DNA of 64,000 nucleotides. Source: Cylicocyclus nassatus. Lineage: Eukaryota > Nematoda > Chromadorea > Rhabditida > Strongylidae. Made by a program: the position numbers and the translations under genes. The stretch covers positions 76,653,594 through 76,717,593 of the forward strand of contig CATQJL010000001.1 in NCBI GenBank assembly GCA_958299035.1. Reading direction: 5' to 3'. A model generated the notes under the pieces. It was not told the origin of the DNA. It did no database searches and saw only the letters and a list, made by a program, of their open reading frames with translations. Each line of letters begins with the position of its first letter. Within the stretch, counting starts at the first letter, position 1. Shown in pieces: positions 52,645 through 63,895 of the stretch.

Positions 52645-53041
52645 GGCTACTGCATGAGGCGGGCAGAGTTCACGCGATTTGATCTTCGCGATTCAATCGC
52701 TACAAGACAAATGTTACGAGTTCGCTGCATGCCGATCTTCTTGTATTTCGGTTGTGATAGTTAGTCACTAATAGTCGTGTTGAGAAAATTATCACAACCA
52801 AAATGCATGAAGATCGGCATGCAATGATATTGTTACAGTTGTCTTATCGTGATTAATCGCGACGATCAAATTGCGTGAACTCTGCTCGATGCCTGGCGAA
52901 GGCGTGGAAGCAGTACTAGTTGAGCGGGAGCGAACGCGGCGCGTGCGTATCCTCATTGTCACAAATTTTACGCCTCATGCGCTCTGCGGCTATTAGCCGC
53001 GTTCGCGCCCAAAGTTATTGCGCCTTCGTCATGCAGTAGCC
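52645..53041. mobile_element. MITE of the GCTGCTGCATGACG family, with nested insertion
   Basis: The ends (GGCTACTGCATGAGGCGG / CGCCTTCGTCATGCAGTAGCC) match the 160-bp family, but the copy is 397 bp because 52663-52885 is inserted in it. Confidence 0.75.
52663..52885. mobile_element. 223-bp foldback nested in a MITE
   Basis: GCAGAGTTCACGCGATTTGATC and GATCAAATTGCGTGAACTCTGC are inverted ends. Inner arms gcatgccgatcttcttg / atgaagatcggcatgc continue the fold. Confidence 0.8.
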
Positions 53042-53210
53042 TATACACAAACATACAAACGGACATTCAGCTATATTCATACATATAGTAAGTACGTCTG
53101 TATAATACTGCGTCGGCTATGGGCAATTTGCACAACGCCTTCAATAAGCCGCATTTTCAGCTTTTAATATGATTCTACATAAAGAGGCGATCATCAACGT
53201 CGACAGTACC

Positions 53211-53732
53211 TTAACCCTTTAGGACCTGACTTTTTCCCAGTAAGATAAAGAACTGCTCACCTACTGCTTATGATAGGGTAGCGTTTGAATAACAATACAG
53301 CGAAGTTTGGAGCTTTTTCGACAACAAGACATTTTTATTTTCAATTTTTTCTGCCAACCTTCATTCAATTTTCTGATTTTTTACAACAAAGATGAAATCG
53401 CGTACTCATAGCAGATGTGCTCGCGTGACATCATACTCCATACTTCAGTTAATAGTATAAATTCATTTCAACTATCAGGGGAGATAACTGATATTTTTTC
53501 AGCAGATGCTGCGGCAACCGTTATCGATTTTTTGACACTCAGTTGCGCACAGAGATTCCTACATTGCTAGTACTATCATGGATGAAATGAGGCTTGCAAA
53601 TTACTATTAGGAAGGCAAAGGTTGTCTGAAGCTAACCATAGCAACAAGTAGTAGAAATCTGCTGTTGCGCCAGTAGCACTGCCCTTTGAAGTTGATGGTG
53701 GCAATTGCCACCACCAGGTCCCAAAGGGTTAA
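53211..53732. mobile_element. piggyBac-like MITE in an intron
   Basis: TTAACCCTTTAGGACCTG and CAGGTCCCAAAGGGTTAA are inverted ends bounded by TTAA. The 522-bp body has no transposase. It ends 32 bases before an exon. Confidence 0.7.
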
Positions 53733-53764
53733 TTTGCTGAGGCTGTTATGTTGCTCCCTTTCAG

Positions 53765-54193
53765 ATCACAAAGTTACGATCATTCCGTCTGTATGAAAGC
53801 ATGAAAAATCTCGTCCCAGGCATGATAATCGACCATGTGGAAATCCCTCCCATCACCACCACAGGTAAGCATAAGTGAACAATGACTTTCAGTACGCTGT
53901 TACGAGGTACGCTGTTACAGCACCTCCAAGCGTGGATCATCGTGAAATTTATGAGAGTGAAGGTATATACTGTTATATCTAGTTTTTGAACAAGACAGTC
54001 TCAAATTTTAGAATGGATGTATTATCACTACATTCCAATCCAAATTTTGGCACTCATTACTTTCATCTACTTGTGCTTCTTCTTCTTCTATGCGTTCAAG
54101 CCGAATCCGAACAGCAACCTCGTCGAGCTTCATGTATGTTTGATCTCGAAAGGAAGGGGCCACTATCAACCTAGCTGTAGAAACTATCGCTAA
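53765..54193 (+). CDS. 3' exons of a single-pass membrane protein
   Basis: Exons 53765-53864 (TTTCAG acceptor, GTAAGC donor), 53921-53962 (TTACAG, GTATAT) and 54012-54193 (TTTTAG, stop TAA) join in phase for 107 residues. The first part is soluble (RLYESMKNLVPGMIIDHVEI). The last exon has a membrane segment (IPIQILALITFIYLCFFFFY) and a tail with basic and aromatic residues. The upstream exons were not found; a piggyBac-like MITE lies directly in the upstream intron. Family not recognised. Confidence 0.6.
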
Positions 54194-54737
54194 TTAGTCA
54201 ACTCCATAGCTACCACATGAAAATTTTGTCAAGCGTGGAACCTTGAAACTGCGAAAGTTTGAAAATCGGACGATAAACAGGATAAACCCTTGATAAACTT
54301 CTTATATTTGGGGGTCTGACATCATTTCTTATTTCTAACTTTCAAGGCTAAAAGAGTAGGAAAACAAATCATTTGAGCAGTCAAAATTGCTTGCCATGCA
54401 CCATTTATTCTGCAGCTTGATACATTTCAATGTTACCTATTTCTCTTTGACAGCGCACAAATTCAGGAAGAGGTTAAACACTGGCGTCTATTCCATCTTC
54501 TTTTTGACTACTACTTGATAATCGAACAAACTGCTGAAATGAGTGTCAAGTTTTACGGTGGCTTGCGCGGAGAGTAACCAGTCAGTGTTTCAAACCTCCC
54601 ATCTCCAAGTGTCAAACCAACCCCGAAGGGTGAGGGCTTGGTGGCTCAGAATCGCGATAGAAACTTGGTCCGCCTAGTCACGGCGGCGCCTCATACCACT
54701 ATTTCACTTCACTCAGTTTTTGAAACTCTTAGGCAAC
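54194..54737. other. No gene seen
   Basis: AT-rich sequence with no exon chain. Confidence 0.45.
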
Positions 54738-55640
54738 GGGCATAGTGTCAACGATTTCGTCGCCGCGATTTCATAGCCGGGGAAATCGGTGGTTTGGGCG
54801 ACGTGATCGCGACGACGAAATCGTCCGTCGCGCATGCATGAGCATAGTGTGAGCGATCTCGTATCTTTGCAAACACAGGGCAGGTGCACGCAAACTGAGC
54901 AGAGTATTCTCGTGCGATATGCGTTATTTCACTCACTTCACTCTCAACATAGATCCCTTATGCCAATCGTGATGAAATCGAGCACAAAGAATTCCCACAT
55001 TTTGCCACCTTTCAACAAATCCAATTTTCACGAGCTTACCAGTTCTTAGCACAGTGAATCTAACCTGGGAATGTCTGCCTCGGCGAGCCAACAGCTACTA
55101 TTAAGACACTCTTCACCAAATTTTTAGGTAAAACAGGCTAGTACGTGGATTTTGTGGTGCTTTAGCAAAGACCCACATTGAACACCTTTTCAAAAAGTCG
55201 AGCACGGCATCACTGCGAAGATAGCGAAAACACGTGCATAAATGTTTGGGTTGTTATACGGATAGCGAAACGTAAGAATATGCAAACAGGCAGAGTGATA
55301 ATGTATTAACTCTGCGAGAAGCAAAGCTCCAACACAAAAATCACCCAGAAAACAATCCAGAAAACCATCTCGTCAAAAATGCTTACACTTTCGAAAAACG
55401 TCATCCGACAATTTAAGGTTAGGAAAAGGCGTCGAAGTTAGAAGTATCTTGGTACATCTAGTTCAAAGTTCCATTTCTTTTTCAAACAAAAACAACTGAA
55501 ACATCAGCGCCTGCCTCTAAAAAATCCTCAAGATGTCCCCCGCACCTCAGCGATATCGCTTAGTCGCCCGTGCAGCAGCGCGACGCGACATCGCTGAGTT
55601 TTGTCGAAATCGCGGCGATTATCGCTGCAGAACTATGCCC
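54738..55640. mobile_element. Possible 0.9-kb TIR element
   Basis: GGCATAGTGTCAACGATTTCG.. at the left is similar to the inverse of ..GCGATTATCGCTGCAGAACTATGCC at the right, with cgccgcgattt shared. The interior has no transposase. Confidence 0.45.
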
Positions 55641-55717
55641 TAGCTAAAAAGGGTCCGCGATCCGTCGCGCCGGACGAGTATCACAAGCGACGTAGCAGAC
55701 ATCCAGACATGCAATGA

Positions 55718-56270
55718 GTGCGTAACAGTTGTCGTAATTCAGAAATCGCAGCGCGATGGTATCGTGGACACTATGCTCTAGGCCTTACGCTTAAAGAAAT
55801 AGATCAAGTTACAATATGCCGCACATACCGTAAAACCGTTTTGTTAAGACAATCAGGGAAAGAGGGGGGGGGGAGGTGGGTCAAAAAAATTCTATGCCCT
55901 CCGCAAATGCCGCAATCAACGAGCATTACTTGCCTTGCCAAGCGCTAAGGATGTGATGACATGGTCTTTCAAGAGAAGTTTTCTCCCACTCATGCTGCCA
56001 AGAAGGTTTCCGCATTACATCAAACAACGCATCTTGAAACAGCTATCAAAAAGTGCACTTCCCGTGGTTTCACAGAGCGCACATGATGTCACGAGCTGCC
56101 TTCCGAAAGCTTTACTTGAAAGGTTACAAAATGTTGTGCACGAACTCGTAAGCAATCTAAGTAGGACCTACATCCAGCATGTAAATGAATCTAAGGCTCC
56201 GGCCAAAATTCGCTCAAAAGCGCCTAAAAGTGTTCAAATTTCTCTAACCTCTCTACACTTTCTCGTGTGA
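55718..56270 (+). CDS. Coding-like stretch, unresolved
   Basis: Three open pieces: 55718-55948 (EIAARWYRGHYALGLTLKEI), a second frame at about 55945-56075 (EKFSPTHAAKKVSALHQTTH), and 56076-56147, which has a TTTCACAG acceptor and GTAAGC donor (SAHDVTSCLPKALLERLQNV). They may be 5' exons of the AT-hook gene or a decayed gene; the frames do not connect. A poly-G tract lies at 55865-55873. Confidence 0.3.
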
Positions 56271-56775
56271 GGAGAGATAAAGAGTGAAGAGAGGTTGGAA
56301 AAATTTGGGCGCTTTTGGGCGCTTTTGAGCGAAGTCTGGCCGGAGGCTAAGAAGACCTATCCCTATGACCGCACACAGCAGTGAACAGCACTGATTAGCT
56401 TCAGATGAAGTTTCATGGGAAGTATTGCGTAGTTCTAGGACCCGGCTAATGATATGCTCTTTTATAAAAACCATTGCAATAATTTCTCTTTACTATCCAA
56501 TAGAATTATTTCTCAAAGCGCTTCTGGAGGGTAGAAGAGAATTTGTAGCGGAAAGTTCGCGCCAGCGCGAAGACGTCGATCTATAGTGGGGGTAGAAGAC
56601 ATTACGTTGTCAATAGGGGAGATCGCGATCTATTTGTCAGCTTATAGTTTCAACCGTTTTCACATTACGTTGTTTTCCACACAGGATCCAGCCATAGATT
56701 AACCTTAATTGAAGCTGATTGTTGAAGACTACATTGAACTGATATAGGGTATAGATCAACTGTATTTTATTTCAG

Positions 56776-59218
56776 GCGATGATGGAAGAAGAGTATTCTC
56801 GCCTATCACTGCTCACTGATGAAGTTGTAAAAAGAATGATTGTGAGTTCTATATGGTAATGATCCCCACTGAAATGACCACATTCGAAAGTGATCCATCT
56901 GAAAACAACACTTGAGTTGCTGGATTATGAATCAATCGATCCCAAAGATAACTCTCCAATTATGTCACCGAGAGCCCTTTTCTTGGAAGAATTCTCAAAG
57001 CTGAAACTAACCAACTACTATCTAACATGAGAAATCAGACTGCTATGACTAGACTCGAAAGCGTCAGCTCCAAATTTCTGCTACCACTTTCTCTTCTAGA
57101 TATTTCTTTCAGGCTGAAAGACAACGACCACCAACTCTATTACTGAAAAGGGAACCAGGACTTGCTCCCGTCCCAACGGATTCAACTGAAATGATTTGTT
57201 GCTATGGCACCACCTGCGAGTCATGGCTTTGTCCTCATTGCCGGGTTTCCGATAGAAATCTTGCGGGATCCCTCAAAAGAACTTTATCTCTTCCTCCATC
57301 AAAAAGAAAATCTGCCGAATTACGACTAGGAGATAAGTGGAGAACCGATAGCAGTCGCAAAAGAACAAAATCCGTAAGCAGGACGACCATGCCCAAGCAG
57401 GTACAGTGAACGTCAAATGCAGTAAAGAAAGGCAAAGGCATAGCATAGAGTCGGATTTGAAGACTCAGCACTATAGAGAATCTCTTACGGCTTCGCTAAA
57501 AGAGATTCTGAACAAGCAATCCGTTTTGCGGTGACACAGGCTGAATGAATGTGACTATCAGAGTACTGATCATCCGCGGCGCGTGGTGACTCACTCATAT
57601 GCTTCTCCGGCTCACTAAAACTGAGTCAACATCCGACGAATGATTCGAGTACAGGTATATAATCTTTGATTCAACTAGCTTGGCGGCTGGAAGGCGGGGC
57701 TTTGCGACCTAACTAACAAGGGAAGGAAGGTTGGTCGAAGTAGCCTTTTGAAATGGGGTGTATACTGCCTTGTAGAGCTTGGAACGCTGATACCAAATCT
57801 ACCTTTGCTATCTGCTGCGGGCTTCTGGGCGCCGAGTTATGAAGGTTTTTGTGAGTAAAAATCTGAATGCCAAAATAGGGTAAAATCAATCATAATCTTT
57901 TCCCAATGTTCAAATGAGGCAGCAGCGAGTTGGTATATTTGAATCAAGAATATTTGTTGCACTAAGTGACCCGACTACCAATTAAGCCCTCTAAAAAATG
58001 TTACGACTGATTTTAGCCTACTCTTGCATTCAGATTTTTTCTTACAAAAACCTTCATAACTCGTCGCCCAAAAGCCCGCAGCAGATAGCAAAGGTAGATT
58101 TGGAATCAGCGTTCCAAGCTCTACAAGGCAGTATACATCCCATTTCAGAAGGCCACTTCGACCAACCTTCCTTTCCTTGTAAGGCTGCTCGCTCCCGCTA
58201 CGCAGTCTGCGTCTCTCCCGCGCGTGCTTCCTGATCATTACCTAGCCTTGATGAGGGGGCCCTAGCTAAGGCATTGCCCCAAGGGTAGCGCAAATTGTGC
58301 ATTCACTGCTGAGAAATCCGTCCCCGGAAACCCCGCGCCCTAAAAACGACTTTGCTCACTTTAACACTACTTTCGCGCGACCCATCCTGAGTGTTACGGT
58401 CACGGCGCAGCCGCGAAGTGTTTTATGGATTTCTCAGCCGTGAATGAGTTATTTGCGCTGCGGTTTGGGCACGCTTTAGCTACTAAACAGCTTCCAGGTA
58501 AAAAACCAGTATGCCCAAATCTGCCTGGACACTGCCTTCAATTAGGTCCGAAGCCCGCCTTCCAGTCGCCAAGCCAGTTCAATCAAAACGTACATATGCT
58601 CGAGTCATTTGTGACTTACTGTGTAAGTCTGCACAATTCACGCGGCAACCGACTACCCTTACTAGCAACTCTTCAGTTAATTCTTTCCTAGCCCAATAAA
58701 CTGTAGAAATGTGCTTTGCTAGCTAATACACTGATAAAACAAAAGATATAAGGAAGAAGAAACCTTAAAAAGTCACATTTGTCTCACCCGCTTGTAGCTA
58801 TCGTAATGGAAAATCGTTCAAAACAGATCTCATAATTTGAGCGAGAGTGATATTTAGACGTTCAATACTAATGCGAAATCAACAGCGACCAAATCTATGA
58901 ATCCCCAAGACGCCAAGATGGGGAAGGTAAATTTATTGTTTGAAAGGCTGGATCAAATGATGGCTTTGCTTGTAGCGACCTCGCCCTATAACTGTCGCAC
59001 CCATCAAGAGAGGCCGCCCAGAACGAGAAAGTCGGGCACTTCCAGTGAGGCTTTGGAAAGGTGGATCAAGTGAGATGAGACGACTCACACCGGAAAAGGT
59101 TATGAAGCGCATGTCAAGCGAGATAAGACGAGCCACACCGGAAAGGGTTAGAAAACGAGGATCAAGTCAATTGAGAAGACCTTCACAGGAGAAGCACAAG
59201 GCAAACCGTTTTGCATAG
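56776..59218 (+). CDS. Basic AT-hook protein with 16-residue repeats
   Basis: Exons 56776-56841 (TTTCAG, GTGAGT), 57113-57373 (TTTCAG, GTAAGC) and 58976-59218 (tgtag, stop TAG) are all phase 0 and give 189 residues of the C-terminal part. Exon 2 has a small cysteine cluster (CCYGTTCESWLCPHC) and a basic Ser-rich stretch. Exon 3 has an AT-hook core (KRGRPERES) and then about three repeats of the form SSEMRRLTPEKVMKR, SSEIRRATPERVRKR, SSQLRRPSQEK. This suggests a nuclear, minor-groove-binding protein. The exon 2 frame could also run on to a stop at 57409. The last intron (1.6 kb) is filled by a nested MITE. 5' exons are uncertain. Joining exons 2 and 3 is inference from phase and composition. 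Confidence 0.5.
57716..58180. mobile_element. Foldback with 155-bp arms
   Basis: 57716-57872 and 58026-58180 are inverted repeats of over 90 percent identity (ggaaggttggtcgaag / cttcgaccaaccttcc). The spacer is about 150 bases. Confidence 0.85.
58260..58537. mobile_element. Probable nested copy of the 48163 family
   Basis: An inner inverted pair around gctgagaaatccgt / ggatttctcagccg and a right end ctgcctggacactgcctt match the 48163-48528 family. The left end is unclear. Confidence 0.5.
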
Positions 59219-60819
59219 AAGTTACTTCGATATCCTTGAAAGTTCAATTTTTTAGGCCCAAGCAGCTAGTCTCCGTGCACAGAGACCAGCGATGGTGCAA
59301 ATGGGTGGTCATATATAGAAAACATGTAAGAGCAGAGCAATGTTAGCATCCTTCACGTAACAGTTCACAATGTTAAAAAGTTGCAATTTACTTTGAAGGA
59401 GCACCAAAGTTAATAACTCTGTCTCGAGCCTTTTCTCATTTTTGTTGTTCAAATTTATTGCTTTCGAAGAGTAAAATTTGGATTTTGTTCCTAATCGATA
59501 ACTCCGGAGTACTTAAATCAAATCTTCTGAAAATGGCAAAGACTACTAGCGAACAAAATCTTGCATCCCATCTTCAGCAAGGAAGTAAATTTTTGCGAAA
59601 CTTTCGCGATTTCAATTTATTCGTCATTAAATCATTTTCAAACAAGCTTACAGGTTTACAAAAGTGGCCTACATACATGGATTATCAAAAAAAGTATGCA
59701 AGTCACTTGCTTATACTTGTAAACGAAGTATTTTCTACATCAATTACGAATACAAATTAGCTTCAACAAAATTTTTTCCGGGGTGTGGTTACCCACCAAA
59801 ACTCCGGAAAGCATTTAGAAGAATTTCTTGAAGGGCGAAAGTACAGAAATTCAATTTTTCTACACTTTGCAAAAGCACATCTGCATCTACACATCTGCAC
59901 ATCTACACATGCACAGCACACAAAGCACATTCTTCCAATCTCACAATAGCCTTCTTTATCAATTGTAAAATGACTTTTGTGGCATATGAAAATCATTCTA
60001 CAACATAATCTGAGCCTAAGATTTTACCGCATCCCCTGTGGCACGGCTGAAATGTAAGCGCTAATAGGTTTGGCACAGCCTGTAATTTATGTCTGCATAC
60101 TGTCATGATCCTACCTTACTAGAAGGTAAATCAAAGTTCTGATCTTGAGTTCAAAGTCACCGTCCATCCAAAATGAGGATGTTTAGATTTTAATGCTGTA
60201 TAATAGAAAATTGGTCTTACAATGAGATGTACCAAAAATTATATCCGCCCTTCACTATGGTTACGAGATTTTATGCAAAGGGCTGTTGTGATTATAAATA
60301 ATTCTAAATAAGTTTCCTATGCCTTTCCTGAGAACATTTTTGCGAAAAGCATTCTACAAAAGGAGAACTGCTCGAAGACTCCACTAATCATTCAGCATTT
60401 CTCGAATTTCCTGCTACAATCATGCATGGAGAATATTATTTTTCTCTCGCTTACCACGTTCTTTCTACAAATTTCCCCTCCTCACAGAGACATTCAGATA
60501 AAAAAACCTCCCACTTTTCTACCCTCTCAAGGAGAATTTGCTCCAGTTCTTCTCAACAAGTTTGTCGGGAGCAGCTAGCTACAACAGCTGCTCGAGAAGG
60601 AGGTTGGCCGAAGACAGCCACCTCTGGCAGTGACCTCCGACCGCCGGCAGTAGCCGTTCGTCTTCCCCTTCCCCTTTTCCCCCTTTTGTATATAACTATT
60701 TATAATAAACATCATAGTAAGCTTATGTAAAACCGCTACACATCAGGTAAGGGAATCGCGAACCCTTATACCTGACATGGAAGTCCCGGGAAGACTTTTC
60801 TCCTTGTTTTGAGCAATAG
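59219..60819. other. No gene resolved
   Basis: 59255-59314 is a short open stretch after a ttttttag acceptor, possibly an alternative last exon of the AT-hook gene. 59878-59915 is a catctgcacatctaca tandem repeat. The open frame 60422-60730 (plus) is Ser/Pro-rich at its end and may be a 5' exon of the next gene, but phases do not connect. Confidence 0.35.
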
Positions 60820-61209
60820 TCAAAATTTTTGTTTTAAAAAGAATTTATCCACCCCTCGACATCTATATCGACAACAACTTCCACCCAAGTCACAACGAAC
60901 GAATAAGTGAGTGTTTCTTTTTATATTTTATAATAAAATGACAACTAATAGCAAGAAATTTTTTTTCCTTCCCTTGGAAAAAAAGCTAATATTTCAGAGA
61001 AAAAGGTACCGAAAAAAAGTTAGCAAATTTAATGATGGTCCTTCATTGCAATGTTTTCAGAGATACATCTAGTAGTCCAGCGAGCAGTTCCATTTGCCCC
61101 CAATTTTTTTTTCGAGTGTAATGCATTATTTAGCTCCGTTTTACCGATAAGCTCAAGTAATTCAGCAGTCGTGCGTGGCCACAATCGTTTGCTAATCAGC
61201 TATGCGTAA
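60820..61209 (+). CDS. 3' exons of an unknown gene
   Basis: Exon 60820-60906 (caatag acceptor, GTGAGT donor, phase 1 in and out) reads FVLKRIYPPLDIYIDNNFHP. Exon 61061-61209 (TTTTCAG, stop TAA) reads KIHLVVQRAVPFAPNFFFEC and SSSNSAVVRGHNRLLIS. The join is in phase. No membrane segment. 5' exons and function unknown. Confidence 0.5.
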
Positions 61210-61604
61210 AACGTAACCAATTGAGCAATTTGCAATCACATGTAAATGTAAAATACATTTAAAAAAATTTTTTTAAGTAGTTATGGTAGTCATAATCGCG
61301 CCAAATTTTTGTAGCTTCAAAATTCCTGTGCATATCTGAAATCAACATGGCAAAAAAAAATCCTTTTTTGCGTTTTTTAGTCAATTTGGACACAATTGAA
61401 TTTTTTTGCGCCAGTTTATTTTCCTTTTAGGATTTTTCCACAAAACGTTCGGTAATTTTTAGGCTACTGCAAATTTATTGCACTTTGGATTGCAAGCGCA
61501 TTTTCTCTCTATGGACCTGCTCGCAATCGTAGCTACAATACAAAATCTGCAGTACGGAAAGATAGCATCTGCTGACGTGCCACATACCCGCTATTACACA
61601 TAGC

Positions 61605-61785
61605 CTAGAGCTCCAAATCCTTTATCCCAATCTGTTCCAGCAATTGTCTGCGCGCGTTCAAAATAGCAGTAAATCTGGTGACAATTGTAGAAGCTAACAA
61701 CTGCTGACCTTAGGGCCTGACAAATATCCGTATGCGCCTGTTGAATATTCGGATGAACTTTACACACAATCGATTTATGGCTCAT
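61605..61785 (-). CDS. 48-residue protein, two exons
   Basis: Exon 1 is 61709-61785, with ATG at 61783-61785 directly preceded in frame by TAG, and donor GTCAGC. Exon 2 is 61605-61674 (caccag acceptor, stop TAG). The phase matches after a 34-base intron. The product (..PNIQQAHTDICQALRF then ILNARRQLLEQIGIKDLEL) is helical and mildly basic. The intron is very short even for a nematode. Unspliced, the frame stays open to 61594. Not recognised. Confidence 0.42.
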
Positions 61786-62835
61786 CTAGCTGTCTTCCGA
61801 TGCCGAGAAGTTGTGCATCAACAGCGACAGCCGTGATCAGCATCTTATTCATCGGCAAGCTCAATCAGATTGATATTCTACATCGCGATAAGGTGTAGTC
61901 AGCAAAATCAAGGTTTTGGCTGAAAAAAAACTTTTTTTTGGAAACAGACATTTTTATCACTGTAATGCAAGACATCTTTTTCTTCCGACAACTCGTATGC
62001 ATCTAAAGGAAATATATCCTTCTGAATCAAAACTCTAAGTTCCATTGGTGCTATTATTTTTTTTAGATTTTGGGAAAACACTTTTCACCTAAGCAAAGAT
62101 AATCTAAAATAAAATCTCAAGCATAATTTCAAAAATCACTATCATTTTTTTCAGCCAAAATTTTGCTAATTTTCCTACTTTTGCCACCGATAGGTTTGAT
62201 ACAGATCTATAGTGAACTTTGTAAATTAATCAATAAAAAAACTTTCATCTGTTGTGACAGAACAGATGTTAAGTAAATGAGATCGAAAAAACCTAAATGC
62301 TGCTTAAATTCGTTGAGAGCACGACTTCAAACATTTTCGATCCGACAGGAAGTCGCTTATTTGCTCAAAAAGCGCTTTTGCGGACATGAATTTTGCTGTG
62401 GGTGCGTTGAATCAACCTTCAACAAAGATATGATTGCAATGTAAAAAGGATATTGAGATGCTCATACTTCTAAAACATCGCTGTTAGAGCATGTTCCATT
62501 ACCTCTTATTATCTGCATGGATACTTTTAAATTGGGCGTTTTCCACAAGTCAGTTTGAACGTTTGTTGAAAAAGTCAATTGTTTCGCCCATCAAAGAAGG
62601 CAGATTATTTATTTCGATATTGTGATTTTCTTCAGTGAGAACCAGTTTTCGTAAACTGCACTGCTAATCGTGATTATCGAAAATAATAACTACATGCTTT
62701 TTCCTGGTGCATCACTATCTAAGTGCTGTCTACCTCAATCATAAGGGACAGTCAGTCACTGCAACCAGAAGAAGCGCCGCAACTATACATTGTGTAAAAA
62801 AAAGATTAAGCAGTTACTTGTCTTTTGAACTTTAG
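61786..62835. other. No gene seen
   Basis: AT-rich with poly-T/poly-A runs. Nothing supportable. Confidence 0.45.
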
Positions 62836-63010
62836 GTCCGTGCGTTTACACAAAATCAACCATGCGCTAAGGTGCCCCACAAGTGAGAATATCGCGCAAG
62901 TGAAGGCAGCGGTAGAGGAGATTATGACTAAAAGAATGGCTATAGTAGAATATTTCAAAGCGATTACTCTTTATGAATTATCTAGTTGCTTCGTGAAAAG
63001 TAAACATTAA
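62836..63010 (+). CDS. Candidate exon, two open frames
   Basis: After a gaactttag acceptor one frame runs to TAA at 63008-63010 (VKAAVEEIMTKRMAIVEYF). Another frame reads FTQNQPCAKVPH to a strong GTGAGA donor at 62883. Either could be real. Confidence 0.33.
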
Positions 63011-63195
63011 TTTTTATGATGAAGGCCAAAAGTGCTTATTTCTAGTTTCTTGACAACTTTGAGAAAATTTTCAGAAGGTTCTCAGTATGTTTTTTTTCCT
63101 TGAGTTTTTTTTATGTGATGCCACTCATCTCATCCGAACACTGATCAAAGTGAAAAGTAATTGGAGATTTTCTCTGCTGAGCGAATCTGACATAG

Positions 63196-63357
63196 AAAAC
63201 CTACTGAAAAATTCCATCTGGAGAACCAATTGAAATTCATTCCCGCTCACTCGAAACTTAGTCGTTTCCGTATCAAGATTCTGAATTTGCTTCACTCATG
63301 TCACTTGGTTATCTATGGATTGTCCAAAGCAGATCAGGCTATTGAAAAAAAATGTAG
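63196..63357 (+). CDS. Candidate internal exon, unknown
   Basis: Open from an acceptor gacatag to donor GTAATC in phase 2, reading EKFHLENQLKFIPAHSKLSR, FRIKILNLLHSCHLVIYG and LSKADQAIEKKC. Neighbouring exons were not found. Confidence 0.38.
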
Positions 63358-63736
63358 GTAATCTTCGATTTTTTCATATTTTTCACCAAAATTAAATTGT
63401 CCACTTTCTCGTCTATGTCAGATAAATTTCTAAAGATATAATAATCAAACTCATAGTGTAGAATCAGAAACTATATTTTGCAAGCCCAATAAAATAAAGT
63501 TGAAATCATCAAATGTTTTGGTATTCAAAAAAAATTTTTTTTGCGGGTCATTTAGCTCTGATTTGTTGACATTCCACGGCATAGGACTGAAAAAGTGTCG
63601 CTTTTGAGCACGATAGTGATGAGTGAAGTTGTTTGGTAGCATATTTCGCTTTCTGATTAAAAGAACAACATGAAACGTAATTTAAAAATGTCGCTTTACG
63701 GCCATTTTTATTCATGGAAAAATTTATGGATTGTTC

Positions 63737-63895
63737 ATGGCATCACGAGTTGCATTGAAAGGAGTTTCCATATATAAAAAGGCTTATTTTGATTCTGTTG
63801 ACATGCATACAACTAAGTCGGAAACCCTGATCAAGGAAGTACGTATAGCTTATGCTTTAGCATGTGATGGTCAGGACTTTGTTAGAGAAACATAA
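63737..63895 (+). CDS. Small ORF or first exon
   Basis: ATG-started frame of 52 codons (MASRVALKGVSIYKKAYF..SETLIKE..VRIAYALACDG). An in-frame GTACGT after LIKE could be a donor, in which case the gene continues past the window. Confidence 0.32.
   Translation: MASRVALKGVSIYKKAYFDSVDMHTTKSETLIKEVRIAYALACDGQDFVRET

Larger units (their letters stand above)
57665..58587. mobile_element. MITE with nested elements
   Basis: tttgattcaactagcttggc.. and ..gccaagccagttcaatcaaa are inverted ends, the same family as 1625-1788. The 923-bp length comes from insertions (57716-58180 and probably 58260-58537). Confidence 0.75.

Noticed and set aside
53161..53220. MITE and LINE ends as viral or LTR termini
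   Set aside because: Ends are TIRs or have short target duplications without LTRs, gag or integrase; no viral gene was seen in the window.
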